Source of the DNA: Casuarina equisetifolia
Lineage: Eukaryota; Streptophyta; Magnoliopsida; Fagales; Casuarinaceae
Assembly: GCA_028551475.1 (NCBI GenBank)
Contig: CM052358.1
Span: 16,041,938 to 16,105,937, forward strand
Reading direction: 5' to 3'
DNA length: 64,000 nucleotides
Shown here: in pieces, positions 43,837 to 56,389 of the stretch
How the letters are laid out: each line of letters begins with the position of its first letter
Position numbering within the stretch: position 1 is the first letter of the stretch
The notes under the pieces: generated by a model
Database searches by the model: none
Told to the model about the DNA's origin: nothing
Seen by the model: only the letters and a program-made list of their open reading frames with translations
Program-made: the position numbers and the translations under genes

Positions 43837-46800
43837 AGTTTTGGGATTTTCAACTTTGGCTTCGGTTTATGTTATGGCATATCTATCCTTTTTTTTAATT
43901 TTATTTCTATCTATAATAGAATGGATTTTGATTTTTTTTATTGGAATGTGTAAGTGTTTTGAGACTCATTGTTTGTTTTGATCAATGGTGGTGCAGCGAG
44001 AACCAGACAAGCTATGGAACCGGTTTCTATGGAAATAGACAGATCCCAGCAACTATCTGTTAATCCTCTTCCATTTGCGAGAAGGTGGTTCATAAATCTT
44101 AATTGTTCTTCCCTGATTGATGAGATAATGGAGGAAAGAAAAGAGGGGGACCCCGCTCAGTGGTTAAAGACACTGAGCCAAACCCTGACCGGCGAGTCCA
44201 CCCGGTCGTTAAGAGTCAATCAAGATGATATTTCTTTGACATTCTTTGTATTGGGTGTGTTTTTGAGAAAGTAAAAAATGTAGGATGTTTGTTGCAGTTA
44301 TCAGCTTGAAGCACTGGATATGGCAGTCAAGGGGACAGTATAGTGTTTTTGGAGACGGGGTCCGGCAAGACTCTGATAGCCATCATGCTTCTGCGAAGCT
44401 TCTTCGCAAACCTTCCCGTTTCGTGGCAGTATTCGTGGTTCCCAAAGTTGTTTTGGTCTCTCAAGTATGGCAATTGCTTCCTCCCACTCTTTCTCTCCGT
44501 GCTTGCAAACAATTTACGTATTTGGCATTGGTATATGCTTATGCGAGATGGGGTACAAACCTGGGAAGTACGGTTTTTAATGGGTTTCATTACGTTACCA
44601 TCTTATTTCTCAATTCTTAGTGGACCATTTGCAGTTGTTAGTTATAGATGGTAAATCTAGTATTGCAAAAAAAAATTTGGAAGTTTTTAATGGTTTTGGA
44701 ATGTTTGGAATAATCTGGACTGATATGTCTCGTGCACATCCATGGTATTTGGAATTCTCCAAAGTCGGGGCTTTGTCTTTAAAAGTATACTAATGTTTTC
44801 TATTCGAGGCTTAGCAGTTAAAACAAAAGTTAGATTTCAGAAAAGGTGAAATTATGAAATATCAATTTTTATTTAGGTTATCACTTGCATATGAGATTCT
44901 GGAATTACATGTTAGTAGTTGTTGCTGATGAAAATCAAAATGCCATTGTTCTTCTTTTTCTAATTTTGTTGTCTGTTATGATTAGCAAGCTGAAGCTGTG
45001 AAATGGCATACCGACTTGAAAGTAGGCACGTATTGTGGAGATATGGGAGTTGACTTCTGGAGTAATACTATGTGGAAGGAAGAAGTAGGAAAACATGAGG
45101 TAGATATTTTTCATATATATTTGCATTATAGGAAAGAGAGATCATGTTTGTTCATTTGATGTAAAGAATTTGCTTCATTTGGTTGAGGCCATTTCAATGC
45201 ATTTAGTATTCAGATGTTTGTGTTTACAATTTCTCTACTAGTTTGTTCTTTTCCAATGTTTTGCTCAAAATCATCATTGTCACTAATTTCCTTAAGTACA
45301 CAATGCTTGACTTTTAGAAGTAGAAGCTATTCATGAAATTGTTTAGTTGGTAAAGATGTATAATTTTCATAAAGCTCTGTTTTACATGGTGGTTTTAACT
45401 GTAGTTGGAGGTTTATGGTGTACTGTAAACTCATCGCGTCCATTTATCATCTTTATTCTACTATCTTTTATTCTCCAAATTTTTCTTCTTTCACCTCTGT
45501 AATTGAAAGACACAAAAGCGCACTTAAAAGAGGCACTGATCATGCTTTTTAAGTGATAAGAAAGAACTGTGAATTTAAGACATTCTATCTGGGTTGTAAA
45601 CAAATCTCTAATAACAAATTACATCTTTATATATTTTGTCCACAGATAATTCCTGTTCTTACCAATTTACAATAGGAAAGATGTTTTCATTGTGCGGGTG
45701 CAGGTCCTGTAATTATTTGTCCTCTTAGAAAAACTTCTTATGTAATTTCATTAAATTAGTAACTCCTATGCTCCCTCAGTGCTAGTGGTCCATCTATTAG
45801 GCGATATCTACTGTACCCACAAACAAGGGATGGGGAGTGAAACAATCATTTTAATTCCTGATGAGTGTGTGATTTCATTAGCCTGTGAAAAGGAAAAACT
45901 TAGTGGGCAACAATTCACAATTATTTATTTATCTTTTGCTTTCAGGTTCTTGTGATGACACCTGCGGTTTTGCTTGATGGCTTGAGGCATTCTTTTTTCA
46001 CACTAAGTATGACAAAGGTTTTAATAATTGATGAAGGCCACCCATATGCTTGCATTATGAGAGTAAGTTGTCTTGTCTTGTTTGTTTCAGTATTTAACCG
46101 TCATCTTTAGCATCCTAATGCTTGTTGACGCACTTACAAGTACTTGTTTCCTGGAACTTTCTTATACAGTATTTTTACCAGCTTAATTTAAAGGGTTTCG
46201 TTTATATTTATTTATTTATTTTTGGTGATCTTACATGTATTTCTCTTCTACTTGAGTAGTCTGCAAAAATTTGGATATAGAGATGTGCACTCATATTGTG
46301 TGTATATTGAAGGCTGGATATTCTTGACCCTTCTGTATATGGTGATGGGTAAGTAATGGTGGGTGGAGATTCTACTTTCAATAGTCCTCTATGGCCCTGG
46401 GTTTGTTTTTGTGCGTGTGTGTATATATATATATATTCAACAAAATAGGTCTACAGAGCTGTTGGCTGTTGGGCATATCTTTCACGGGTCCAGGAAGCGG
46501 CTTAAATGTTTGTGTTGGCGATTGTCAATTCATGTTCCCAAACAGATGCTCGTCTTTGTTTGAAGAAGTGGTGAAATAAATACAATTTAGAACAATTGTC
46601 TTCTTGACGGCTGGTTGCATGGCTATTATTGCAGAATCCAGATCTTGTAGTACTTTTGCAATCTGTCATTGCAACTTTACAGGGACTGGAAAAATTGAGT
46701 TAAATGTTTTTGGTTGCTACTGTCAAATCATTTCCAAAACACTTGTTCTTGTCCTTGTTAGAAGATGGGGGTAAAATATATGTCTTTGGACTTTATCTTG

Positions 46801-49800
46801 CTGAAGGAATGTTGTTCATGAGTTTTTTAGCATGGGAACAGCTGGGCAGTGAGGTTTTTGAACTTACAGGGCATGCGGTTTTTGGAGGATATTATCCTGA
46901 TGTTTTTCATTGCGTTCAGATTGTATCTGTTGTCACTTTCAATTATCCAAATGGAGTTTATGTTGCTTTGATATTGCCTATTGCATAAGTTGTTTGTTGC
47001 ATGTAAAAGCTTGATTTTGTAACACTTGACGCAACTGGAATGTGTGTTCAGGAATTCTATCACCGTCAGTTGAGTTTGTCTAAATCTGGTCTTCCTAGAA
47101 TATTTGGGATGACTGCTTCCCCAATAAAGACAAAGAGTATGTGACCTTTGACAATTTTTTATACTATTTCTTACTAGTTTTTCAAGTTCTTCTAATTTTG
47201 TTCTGTAGTGGTTAATTTTAAACCTTTTCTCCCCTTCCTTTAAATGAAGGTGGAGAATCAGAAAGCTCATTCTGGCAAAAGATTTGCGAACTTGAGACTC
47301 TGATGAATTCGAAGGCTGCTTGTGTTCTTTTGTATATAAATTTGTCCTCTCTCATGCGGAATTTGTCTCTTGTTTGTTTACCTGGTGATCAATTAATCTA
47401 ATGGGTGAACTGAGTAATTGATGGCTTGTTTTTCCTTGCTGGTTCAAGGTGTATACCTGTGCTAGTGAAGCTGTGCTTGCTTAGGTTACACCATTTGCAA
47501 CTCCGAAGTTCAAATTTTATCAGTGGAAAGAAATACAATGTATCTTGCATCAACGTTTAGCTGGTGATTTGCAGAGTTTAATAGAAAAGGTTAGAACCCT
47601 TTATATATTTATATTTTGTTTGCAACATTAAGTTGTTTCCTATATGTCATGAAAATGCATGTACATAGAAGAACTATGGTTCTTGAGTTTCTTTTCAATT
47701 TTAGTGATTAAGGTTCATCAGGGACAGGGCAAGGGCTGAGACGGAAATGGGTTTTAGTTGTTGGACCATTTTTTGTATCAAAAGATTGCCATGGTAATAA
47801 ATTGTGCTTGAAACCTGTGTATTTCAAAATTGAATCGTGATCTCCATTTTACTTATGTAATTCGAGTTATATGTACTTGTCAATGGTATACTGTTGCAAT
47901 CAGCTTTTGCTTCATTGAGAGTACTGGCAGGTGATTTTTCAGCACGTACACTAGCTAAAAATGCTTGGCCTGGGAGAATCTGCAACAGATGCTACAAGCA
48001 AGAGGATAAAAAAAGATGTGTTCAGCTTTAATGTTCTGTTTGCATGAGCTTGGTGTTTGGCTGAGTCAAAGGTATTAATCAATCTATGTTTTCTATATTT
48101 TTGGCTTGGCTTTAGTTTTACTGCCAATTTTGTGGGGGGCATCACTGATTGTGTGTTTGTGTAACAGGCTGCACGGACCTTCTCGTGTGATAAAACTGAC
48201 ATATGCAATGACACTGACTTAATTCCATGGGGGAAACTGGATGTGCTTGGTCAGACAATTGTTAGAAATTTCTGTTTGGATGCATTTGATGCATTAGCCA
48301 CTTATATTCCACCAGCTATTTCTTCTGAAGAAATGCTGTTGGTTTTACTTTCAGTTCGTTGATTACTTTCTTCCTTTCTTTCTGTCATTCATACAATCAG
48401 ACGCAGACTAGTCTAGTGGGGGTAATATTTAAGCCAACATAGATGGGGGGCTTGTTACTTCAAAAGTAATCTGTCTCATTGAATCTCTTCTTGAGTACAG
48501 GGTAGAATGTTGTGGATTCTTATTTTCTTTGTGACATATTTCAAAAGTGTTTTTGACTATTGCAATATTGTACATTATCTTTGGGACACGTGTCAAACTT
48601 GTTTTTGAATATTTCAATATCATAAATACTCTAGCTCTCCAAATTTCCTCTTCTATCTCCTAAAAACGTTTTGAGTATAATTCCTGTATTCATGGAATCA
48701 TTTATCTCTCTTACCCATTGTACATTACACCTTAAACATGTTCATTCAGTGAAGAGCTGCAGAAAGCTTCTGACTGAAATTTCCAACTTTGTTTTGTTTC
48801 CAACTTAGCTCTCTTTCTGCTTTCAAAAAAGTTCAAGTAACTTTTTTTTCCTCCAAGTCTCTGCCACTAGTGTTTCTTCTTATGAACTAAGTTCTGGTCT
48901 GATTTATTTGGAACAAGTGATGCACTTGATATTCAATACCGTCCTCTGATAATATACAGTGGCAATATATCTACTCGATCTTGACTTGAGAAGTATCTTG
49001 CCAGAGGAGATATTATGAGAAAGGCATCCTTACGCCATGCTTCGCTACCTAGCTTGCCTCTTCAAAGTGATATAAACAAGTTTATAGGGTAGAACACACT
49101 GGAGCAACTGTGATCCTTACCTCTAGTGTTGTTGATACACTTTTATTGCTCACAGCTTCCTTTGGATTGGTGAGTTTGCTACCCATTACTAATCTTCATT
49201 TTACTTTTACCTCATTCTGATTTCATTTTTATTTCTTCTAGCTATTTTAAACCAGCTCCAAGGTGGGATGCGAGTACTTGCACTCTATATGTTCCCAAAA
49301 ACTGTCCTTTGCAGAGAGTTGCTGAGCAAAGAAATATTAACTCTAGAATTGTGAAGCAGACTACCTGCCTTGAAGCATGTAAGGAACTTCATAAGATTGG
49401 TGCTTTGACAGATTATCTTGTTCCAGATATCGTCTTGAAAGAAGCTGGTGTGCAAGAACACGGTAACTTGATTGTATTTTATCCTTCTATTCCTCCCTGC
49501 CCAGGCCTGCATTTTCTGAATCTTTCAATCGTGAGTTTTGCTCATCTGACTATTTGATTTACAGGGAGTGAAACTTATATTGATCTGCAGCCTAGTTACT
49601 TGCCACCTGAACTGGTTGGTTGTCATCCAGAGGAGTCTAAAATAATGTATCACTGCTACTTGATTGAGCTTAAGCAGAACTTTACCTATGATGTTCCTGT
49701 TCATGATATCATGCTTTTCATGAGAAGTGAGCTAGACTCTGATCTTGGAAGATTGCATTTTGGCTTGGAAGTTGACCGGGGTAGTCTGACAGTTAGCTTT

Positions 49801-52084
49801 AAATATGCAGGAGTAATTCATCTGGTCAAAGAGTTGGTAATTTGTCCCTTTTTTTTTCCTCTGATTTGCTTTGGTTTGCTTTTTTTTTTTTTTTTTTTTT
49901 ACACACACACCCATGCACCTACCCAGTATTGAACCTAGGACCAAGGGGTCCCAGGCACCACTTGCTAACCTGCTTTGCATTGCTTGCTTAACTGGATTAT
50001 TACCTAAAGTTGATTTTTTTTTTCCCCTTGTTTGTAAGACTTTGTTTGCAGGTCCTTTTGTGTAGACGGTTTCAGATGACTCTTTTGAGAGTTCTTATTG
50101 ATTGTAGTTTGAATATGTTGAAGAAATTTCTGGATGAAGATTCTTTGGGAGATAATGTTGAGATTGATTATCTTTTGCTTCCAGCCTCTTGCAAAAATGG
50201 GTGGCCTATTGATTGGGATTGCGTTAATTTTGTGCTCTTTTCATGTGAAAAGTTTGGTGGAGATCACCCCAATTGTTCTTTACCCATGGATTTTGCTCAG
50301 AGGATTCAGACCAAAGATGGTTCTGTATGCACTTGCTTGCTGCGGATTCTTTGGTCTATACCCCTCACAATGGTTACGTTTACTGCACAACTTGAGTTAT
50401 GGGCCTGAATGGAAACTCATTTCTGAGGCTCAGGGATGGCAGAAGCATTACATACAGGATGTACTATGAAGAGTGGTATGTCATTATTAACTGCAGAACG
50501 AAAAGATCTTTCATCTAGTTGGGATGTTATGATAGTCTAAAATTTTACCTAATCTGAATCCTTGCAATACAGGCATGGCATGGAGCTGTGTTTTGGTCAT
50601 GAATCATTGCTTAATGGGAGACGAGTTTTTCAGGTGCAAAATCATCTTCAGAGATGCAGAAAAAACAGAAAGAGAAAGGTTTAATTACTTCTTATATTCT
50701 ATGCTCTCATGCTTTCTATAGCACAAAGAAAGCATGTCTAAAACCATTAGTCATGTTCTTGTTCTTTGAGCCTTCACCGTCTCAAAAGTGTTTCAGTCCA
50801 AGAAGATATTAGTATCATTGGCTCCGCCCTCTATTTGTACCTTTGCTTGTATAGAAAAAGGAAATAATTGACATTTGTTTTATTGAAAAAGAATTATAAA
50901 TTTTCTTTTCACATTGTCCTGTGCAACAACATTGTCTAAATTCTTTTATGTTGGCATTAGAATTAACATATTCATTTATAAGGTAGAGAACAGATAATGT
51001 GAGCTGGTCTTTCTTTCCCTCTGAGATGAATTAGGATGCTCTGGAGGAAATTAGCTTTTTGAAATGATTAGACTTATGATATTTCTTTTTGAGAACTTCA
51101 GTACTTCCCATTAGATTCACTTGTCATTGTTGCATATGCCTGTGATAGCATTATTCTGTATTAATAAACTTAAACATTTTGTTTTTTCAGAATCAAGTAA
51201 TGCATCAGTTGAGTTGCCTCAAAAGCTTTGCTCAATAATCATGTCACCAATATCAATCACTACGTTTTGTTCATTTTCATTTGTTCCTGCAATAATGCAT
51301 CGCCTTGAGTCTTTGCTTTTAGCTGTCAACTTCAGAAAGATGCATTTCGTTAACTGCACGAAAAATGTTGTTATTCCAACCATTAATGTATGTAATCCTT
51401 ATATTTCTGCTCATGTTTTGGTCAATATTTATGTGCTGGAGTCCTAGTCCATATTATATTACTACATATTTACATTTTTGCTTTTGTTGTGCCTTTATTT
51501 GGTATATCAAACATTTGGTTCCTGTTTCATTTGATGAAGATAATTTGGTTTCATGTGTGACTGTCTTGTATCTGCTTCCTGAAAAAATGTCTATTTGCTA
51601 CGTTTACACAATTTTAGGCAAACTTGCTCTTTCCATCAATCCTCTACTGCTTTTCATAGGTTAAGCATCTACTTTGCTGTTTTAGTACATGTAGTATGAG
51701 TAGCTCTATTGTTGTGTGGGAAACATGACTCTGGAATATCATGCACTGCAGGCTCCTGTCTCTCTCTTTCTTTTCTCTTCCTTTCACCATGGCATGAATC
51801 AACTACATATGAAGGTGTCCCCTATCTCTGTCATAATTTTTATGTTAACTTTTGTATGAACTTGTGTTCACGGTAGGTCTTGGAAGCAATTGCTACTGAG
51901 AAATACCAAGAGGCATTCCGCTTGGATCCTTGAAACTCTTGGAGATTCTTTTCTCAAATATGCTCCTAATAAACAGCTTTTTAAAACCTATCAAAATCAA
52001 CATGAGGGCTTCCTTAGCATGAAGAGAGGAAAAATAATTTCTAATGCAGCTTTATGCAAACTTGGATGTGACTGCAAACTTCCG
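43705..52084 (+). pseudogene. DCL2: Dicer-like 2 relic, copy b
   Basis: Second copy, with its start: ATG at 44014 (MEPVSMEIDRSQQLSVNPLP), exon 43997-44084, then exons 44298-44464 (ETGSGKT, Walker A), 44986-45099 (HTDLKVGTYCGDMGVDFW), 45946-46062, 47052-47136 and so on to 51877-52084 (RNase IIIa start). Lesions: a 1-nt loss near 44330 before motif I; a second shift near 44400; an 18-nt in-frame deletion (near 46034) turning DECHHARGKHP into DEGHP, which removes the DECH box; a 1-nt insertion near 48030; a 4-nt loss near 49075; TGA near 50392 in PAZ; 2-nt net loss near 51925 in the RNase IIIa signature. It shares stops at 47482 and 48982 and the frameshifts near 49140 and 50335 with copy a. HELICc core, RNase IIIb and dsRBD are not found. 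Promoter and leader look intact, so it may be transcribed. Confidence 0.87.
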
Positions 52085-52532
52085 GTACAGTTTTTCTTTA
52101 CCATTTCCTTAATTCTTTGTATTTTGATTCTCATAAATTTTGTTGTTGCTTTTTTCTTTTTTATAGATATACATTTTTGTATTGCGTTTATTGTTGGTGT
52201 TCTATACTTCATTTCTATCCTGTATCACATTGAATCCTAGAATGTTTTTGACTTTGCATTTAAGCAATTGATGGTTTTTTTGGTTCCTAAAACCCTTAAC
52301 AAAAGCTGCATTTTTATTGTCTAATATGTAGCTGATGTAATAATTGAATGTAAAAGTATGCATCCAAATAGTTTTAATCTGAGTTTGGGGGCAGACAATA
52401 ACATCAAATTGGTCTGCCACTCTCTTTTCGCTCTTTTCTCCTTGTATGGACATGCATGTCATTCTTGGTGATCTCCATTTTTCCATAATTCTTAATATCA
52501 AATGAAAGTTTTAGTTACCTTCTGATTTAGTC

Positions 52533-52590
<58 letters not shown>

Positions 52591-53381
52591 TGGGTATGTT
52601 GCTGATGTTTGTTTATCACCACCTGAGAATATTACGTGGATCAACTAAAATTTTGAAATTCCTAACTTATAAACAACTTTAACTAGGGTTGATCTTTTCC
52701 TCGCATTTCTGGCCATCTGACAGTATTCTATTACTTTTGGTATTCTGACTACCATTTCAGCATTGAAACGTACAATGATGCTATTGTCATCCTTTCTAAG
52801 AGAGCCTTGAATGTCCTCTAACACAGTAAGGATATACTCTTTCATCTCTATCTCTCACTCTCTCTCTCTCTGTCTGAAATGTAGTGGCTTATTTATCCTG
52901 GATCACCATCATTCGTTCTCTTGGCTTTTTTGGGTGGAGAACTTTGTTCATCTAACCAGAATACTATAGCTAATTTAGAAAACTCGAGTCATCAAATGTA
53001 TAGGTCTAAAGCATAGAGAATTCCCCTCTTCCAGAATTTTATAGACTTCAGTCAGCAGTAACTTCTCCCAAGTGCTAGTTGGACTTCCAATATAACGGGT
53101 TTGCCACATGCATATTCCATGGAACGGTATTCTTGCAAAAATGGGATGGAAAATGAGTCATGGGTTAAAGATCTGCTGGATGCCTGTAATTAATTGAAAA
53201 ATGCTGTTTGTTCTACATAATTTGGACAATAGTTTATCACAGTTACTTCATGCAAAGGATATTTGTTATTTTAAATTTCTCTTCGTGGTTACCTATTTAT
53301 TCATGAAATTTTTCCACTTGTACATGAACTGAAAACTTTTCATCTTGCAATTTTTATGTGAAAAGTTTTGATCATTTTCAG
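52085..53381 (+). other. Intron-like spacer between the DCL2b and PRFB parts
   Basis: Counterpart of 7212-8462, colinear except for the GT expansion. No DCL2 or PRFB exon is recognised. The 66-codon minus-strand frame is at 52645-52845. Confidence 0.6.
52535..52589. repeat. (GT)n microsatellite
   Basis: About 27 TG units in the spacer after the RNase IIIa exon. The same position in copy a (near 7662-7671) has about five, so it expanded after duplication or contracted in copy a. Confidence 0.95.
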
Positions 53382-54972
53382 TGCACGATTGGGCTGACAT
53401 GCTTCGTAGAATGTATTTGGGAAGGGGAGAGAAACAGAAATGCAAAACAAGAGTAGTTGAGAAATCTTTGGGATAGGAAGCTGGGATTAGGTCAGCCACT
53501 ATTGAAGTTGAAGGTCGTTATGCTTATGGTGTTTTGTCTGGGGAGAGAGGAAAACACCGCATTGTGCGACAATCTCCTTTTAATGCCAAAGCTCTTTGCC
53601 AGGTAACTCTCATCCTTCTGGGCATATGTAAGCATAGTTTGCTCCATAAATCTGACTAGCATAATGTTGCTGCCATGACTGTCTGTGTTTCCGGACATAT
53701 ATTACTGAACAATATATATGACTACAATATCTTGGAATTGTGGTCATATATAAGCATAGTTTGCTCCATAAATCTGACTAGCATAATGTTGCTGCCATGA
53801 CTGTCTGTGTTCCTGGACATATATTACTGAACAATATATATGACCACAATATCTTGGAATTTGGGTCGAAGAAGTGGAAGTCAAATTGGAAGGAGAACCC
53901 AAGTTTATATCTTTCTCGCTTGTATTTTGTTCAACCAGTTTCTTTAATTATGTATAGAAGTTATGCTTTTCTTTTTCGTTTTGGAGGGTTAGATTCTCAA
54001 GAAGTGATTTTCTTGGTTATCAAAAAACACAGTTGAAGCCCAATCAGATAGAATCTTTGCACCTCAATGGAAGATAATTGTATAGTGTCACGTTTCCTTT
54101 TTCTTTTTTTTTTCTTTTTTCTCTTTTTTCTGGTCCAGAAACAATTTACTCTGTCAGATCTATGGAAAGAACTGTAATTGGTTAATCTTGCTTTTTAAAA
54201 AAAAAAAAAAAGGAGAAAGAATAAATGAGGAATTGCCCCTAAAAGTTCCCTCCCTACATTTTGGAGACCCTTTTTCTGGTAAAACTTGGAAAAGAAACAT
54301 TTCTAACTATAGTTGCATTTCGTCATTCTCAAGTGCATAACGACTGGGGACTTAAATGTTTGTTGATATGATATTGAGTTCCTGGATTTAGAGTGCACGA
54401 GTCCTATTGAGATTCATGCAATGTAGTTATTAAGCAGCCTAATCTATCTTCAACATTGTATGTATATTAGTTGTTGCATGTCTTTACATTGTTCGGGGTA
54501 TTACTAAGCACAATCACTAATTCATTTTCTGTTCTTTTCGTTCATTTTTATTTTTTCATTTTGGAAGTAGTCGGGCGAATGGGGCTGGGGAGAGTAGTGT
54601 AAACAGTTGGTACAAACAAGCTTAAACCTGCTAGTGTAGATGCATTTTGTTGTCTAGGGTAACCTTGAATTAGTTTTTGTATTTATTCTAATCCTAAGAA
54701 AGTGGGATGTTAGAAATTGGAAAAAGATCTGGGTAACGTCTGGTGCTATCCTTGAGATCGAAATTTGACAGATCAGTAACAGGAGATTCTGACGAATGAG
54801 AATGTTATCTCTCTCTCTCTCTCTGTGTCTCTCTCAATGTTGAAATACCTGAGTGGGACCTGGAGATCAGTTTTTCTAGGGCAGGAGGAAAAGGTGGTCA
54901 GAATGTAAACAAGGTTGAGCTGTTCGGATTACTCACATCCCCACAGGCGTGGCGTCACTTCTCGCTGCACAG
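53382..54972 (+). pseudogene. PRFB: PRFB (organellar release factor 2) relic, copy b, with GGQ exon
   Basis: The first exon, 53382-53602, is the same length (221 nt) as in copy a: [34 protein letters not shown] and [16 protein letters not shown] with the SPF motif, but TAG at 53474-53476. A later exon, about 54836-54972, reads VEIPEWDLEISFSRAGGKGG then QNVNKVE. This is the GGQ loop that triggers peptidyl-tRNA hydrolysis, and it continues after a 4-nt loss with AVRITHIPTGVA. The exon between them (TSFAGVEVMP in the family) is not seen, nor are the 5' exons. It follows DCL2b in the same orientation. RF2 identification is firm; plastid versus mitochondrial cannot be decided. Confidence 0.88.
53624..53862. 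repeat. 122-bp tandem duplication in the PRFB intron, copy b
   Basis: Two units with period 122 starting at ATATGTAAGC (53624) and ATATATAAGC (53746), the same arrangement as at 8705. Confidence 0.9.
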
Positions 54973-56317
54973 GTTTTCTCAACCACTTTGGATTTATATA
55001 TATCGTTTTTAGGCATTTGTAGATTTTTTTCCCCCCCTAAATTGGCGCATCCTGATATAGATTACTTTGCTTAAAGAGTTAAGACAGCACTTTGCGACTT
55101 GGAGTTTGGAATGTGAGGATAAGGAAGAGGATCGCCTCAATTACTCTGGGAAAAGGTTGTGCTTAGACAAAAAAAAAAATGAAAAATCATTTTTGAAATG
55201 GGGTTTGGAGGTGTCTTCTTCAAGTGGATTAGTCAGCTGGCATTCTTAAGCTTATAGCATAACTTATTACCGTTTGAAACTATCAGGGGGTTGAAAATAA
55301 AGATCTCTTATTTCTACTCCAATTTAGCTTTGCGGCTTAATTAGAAAAGGAGTTAGATTATTATACATTCAGCCAAGTTAACCAACGGATTGGGGCTATC
55401 AGAATACTTGTTACTATAGTTCCTTATTTGGGGATGTACTCACAGGTTGAAATCTCAGACTGCAAATGGATTGTGTTACCAAATATTTCAGGGGGGCCCT
55501 TCGAGTGGCTTGGATGTTGGGGTCTTTAGTCCTGCTTATATTTGACCATAGTTTAGTGAAACTAGACCTTTCCTCTGCCCGAGTTGCATGTCAACAAAAC
55601 ATACTTGGATAACCTTGAGTAAAGCCATAAGTTCTTATCACTTTAGCCTTTGAGGACACGTCAACATCAAGAAAAAAGTAATTTTCATATACAAATTTAT
55701 TTTCTCAACTTATGAATTAATTTTTAAGTTATATTTTAAATTTATTTATATAATGTTAAAATATAGTGTTAAGAAGCCAGTCCTACATTGGTGCATAAGA
55801 CTGAGCATTTGTGCTTTGTTAATGTGTAGGACCCGTCACTTATTGTACATGTGATTTTTGATGGTTCCCGAGACTTTTAAGTTGATATCAGCCAGGCCCC
55901 TGCATAACATGATGGTGAACTGTTGACCCCCTTTGGTACTGTAAACCCAACTCTGTGAGACTGCAGGTGCTAAAGACTTTCTGCCTTATTAATGTTTGGG
56001 ACCCGCCACTTACTACACGTGTTTTGAGATGGTCCCATCCTTTGAGTTATAGGTTGATTTCGTTTTTAACTTTTGTTTAATCCTACTTTTTACCAATATA
56101 TTTAATGTATCGTAGAATATTAAAGTGAAAGCCTCAAAATAATGACTTTTGGCGGAACCGCAATAAAACTATACCTTCTAATGCCTTGGATGGTGCTAGA
56201 ACTATTGCTTATTGCTGGTTTTCAATGGATGGCTTGCATAAGTGCACCCCACCCAGGCTCCTTCGCGTGCATATATGTCCGCATAAGATTTAAGGCTTAT
56301 TTTAAGCACTCTGTGGC
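54973..56317. other. Intergenic region before the phospholipase gene
   Basis: No gene recognised. An imperfect direct repeat (TTAATGTGTAGGACCCGTCA near 55818 and TTAATGTTTGGGACCCGCCA near 55988) may be the ends of a small degraded element. The 55067-55249 frame has no family resemblance. Confidence 0.5.
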
Positions 56318-56389
56318 TTGCACATTGAAGATTATACTGCCAACATACACCTCTTTCCTCTCCCGTGGACCCAGAAAGCGAAACTGTTC

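Noticed and set aside
43969..44274. 101-codon frame continuing from the DCL2b start
   Set aside because: Only the first part (44014-44084) is exon; the rest reads into the intron past the GAAG|GTGG donor.
56318..56389. Upstream in-frame ATG extending the phospholipase by 24 residues
   Set aside because: The extension is not conserved in the truncated copy and does not improve the transit peptide; the start at 56390 is preferred.
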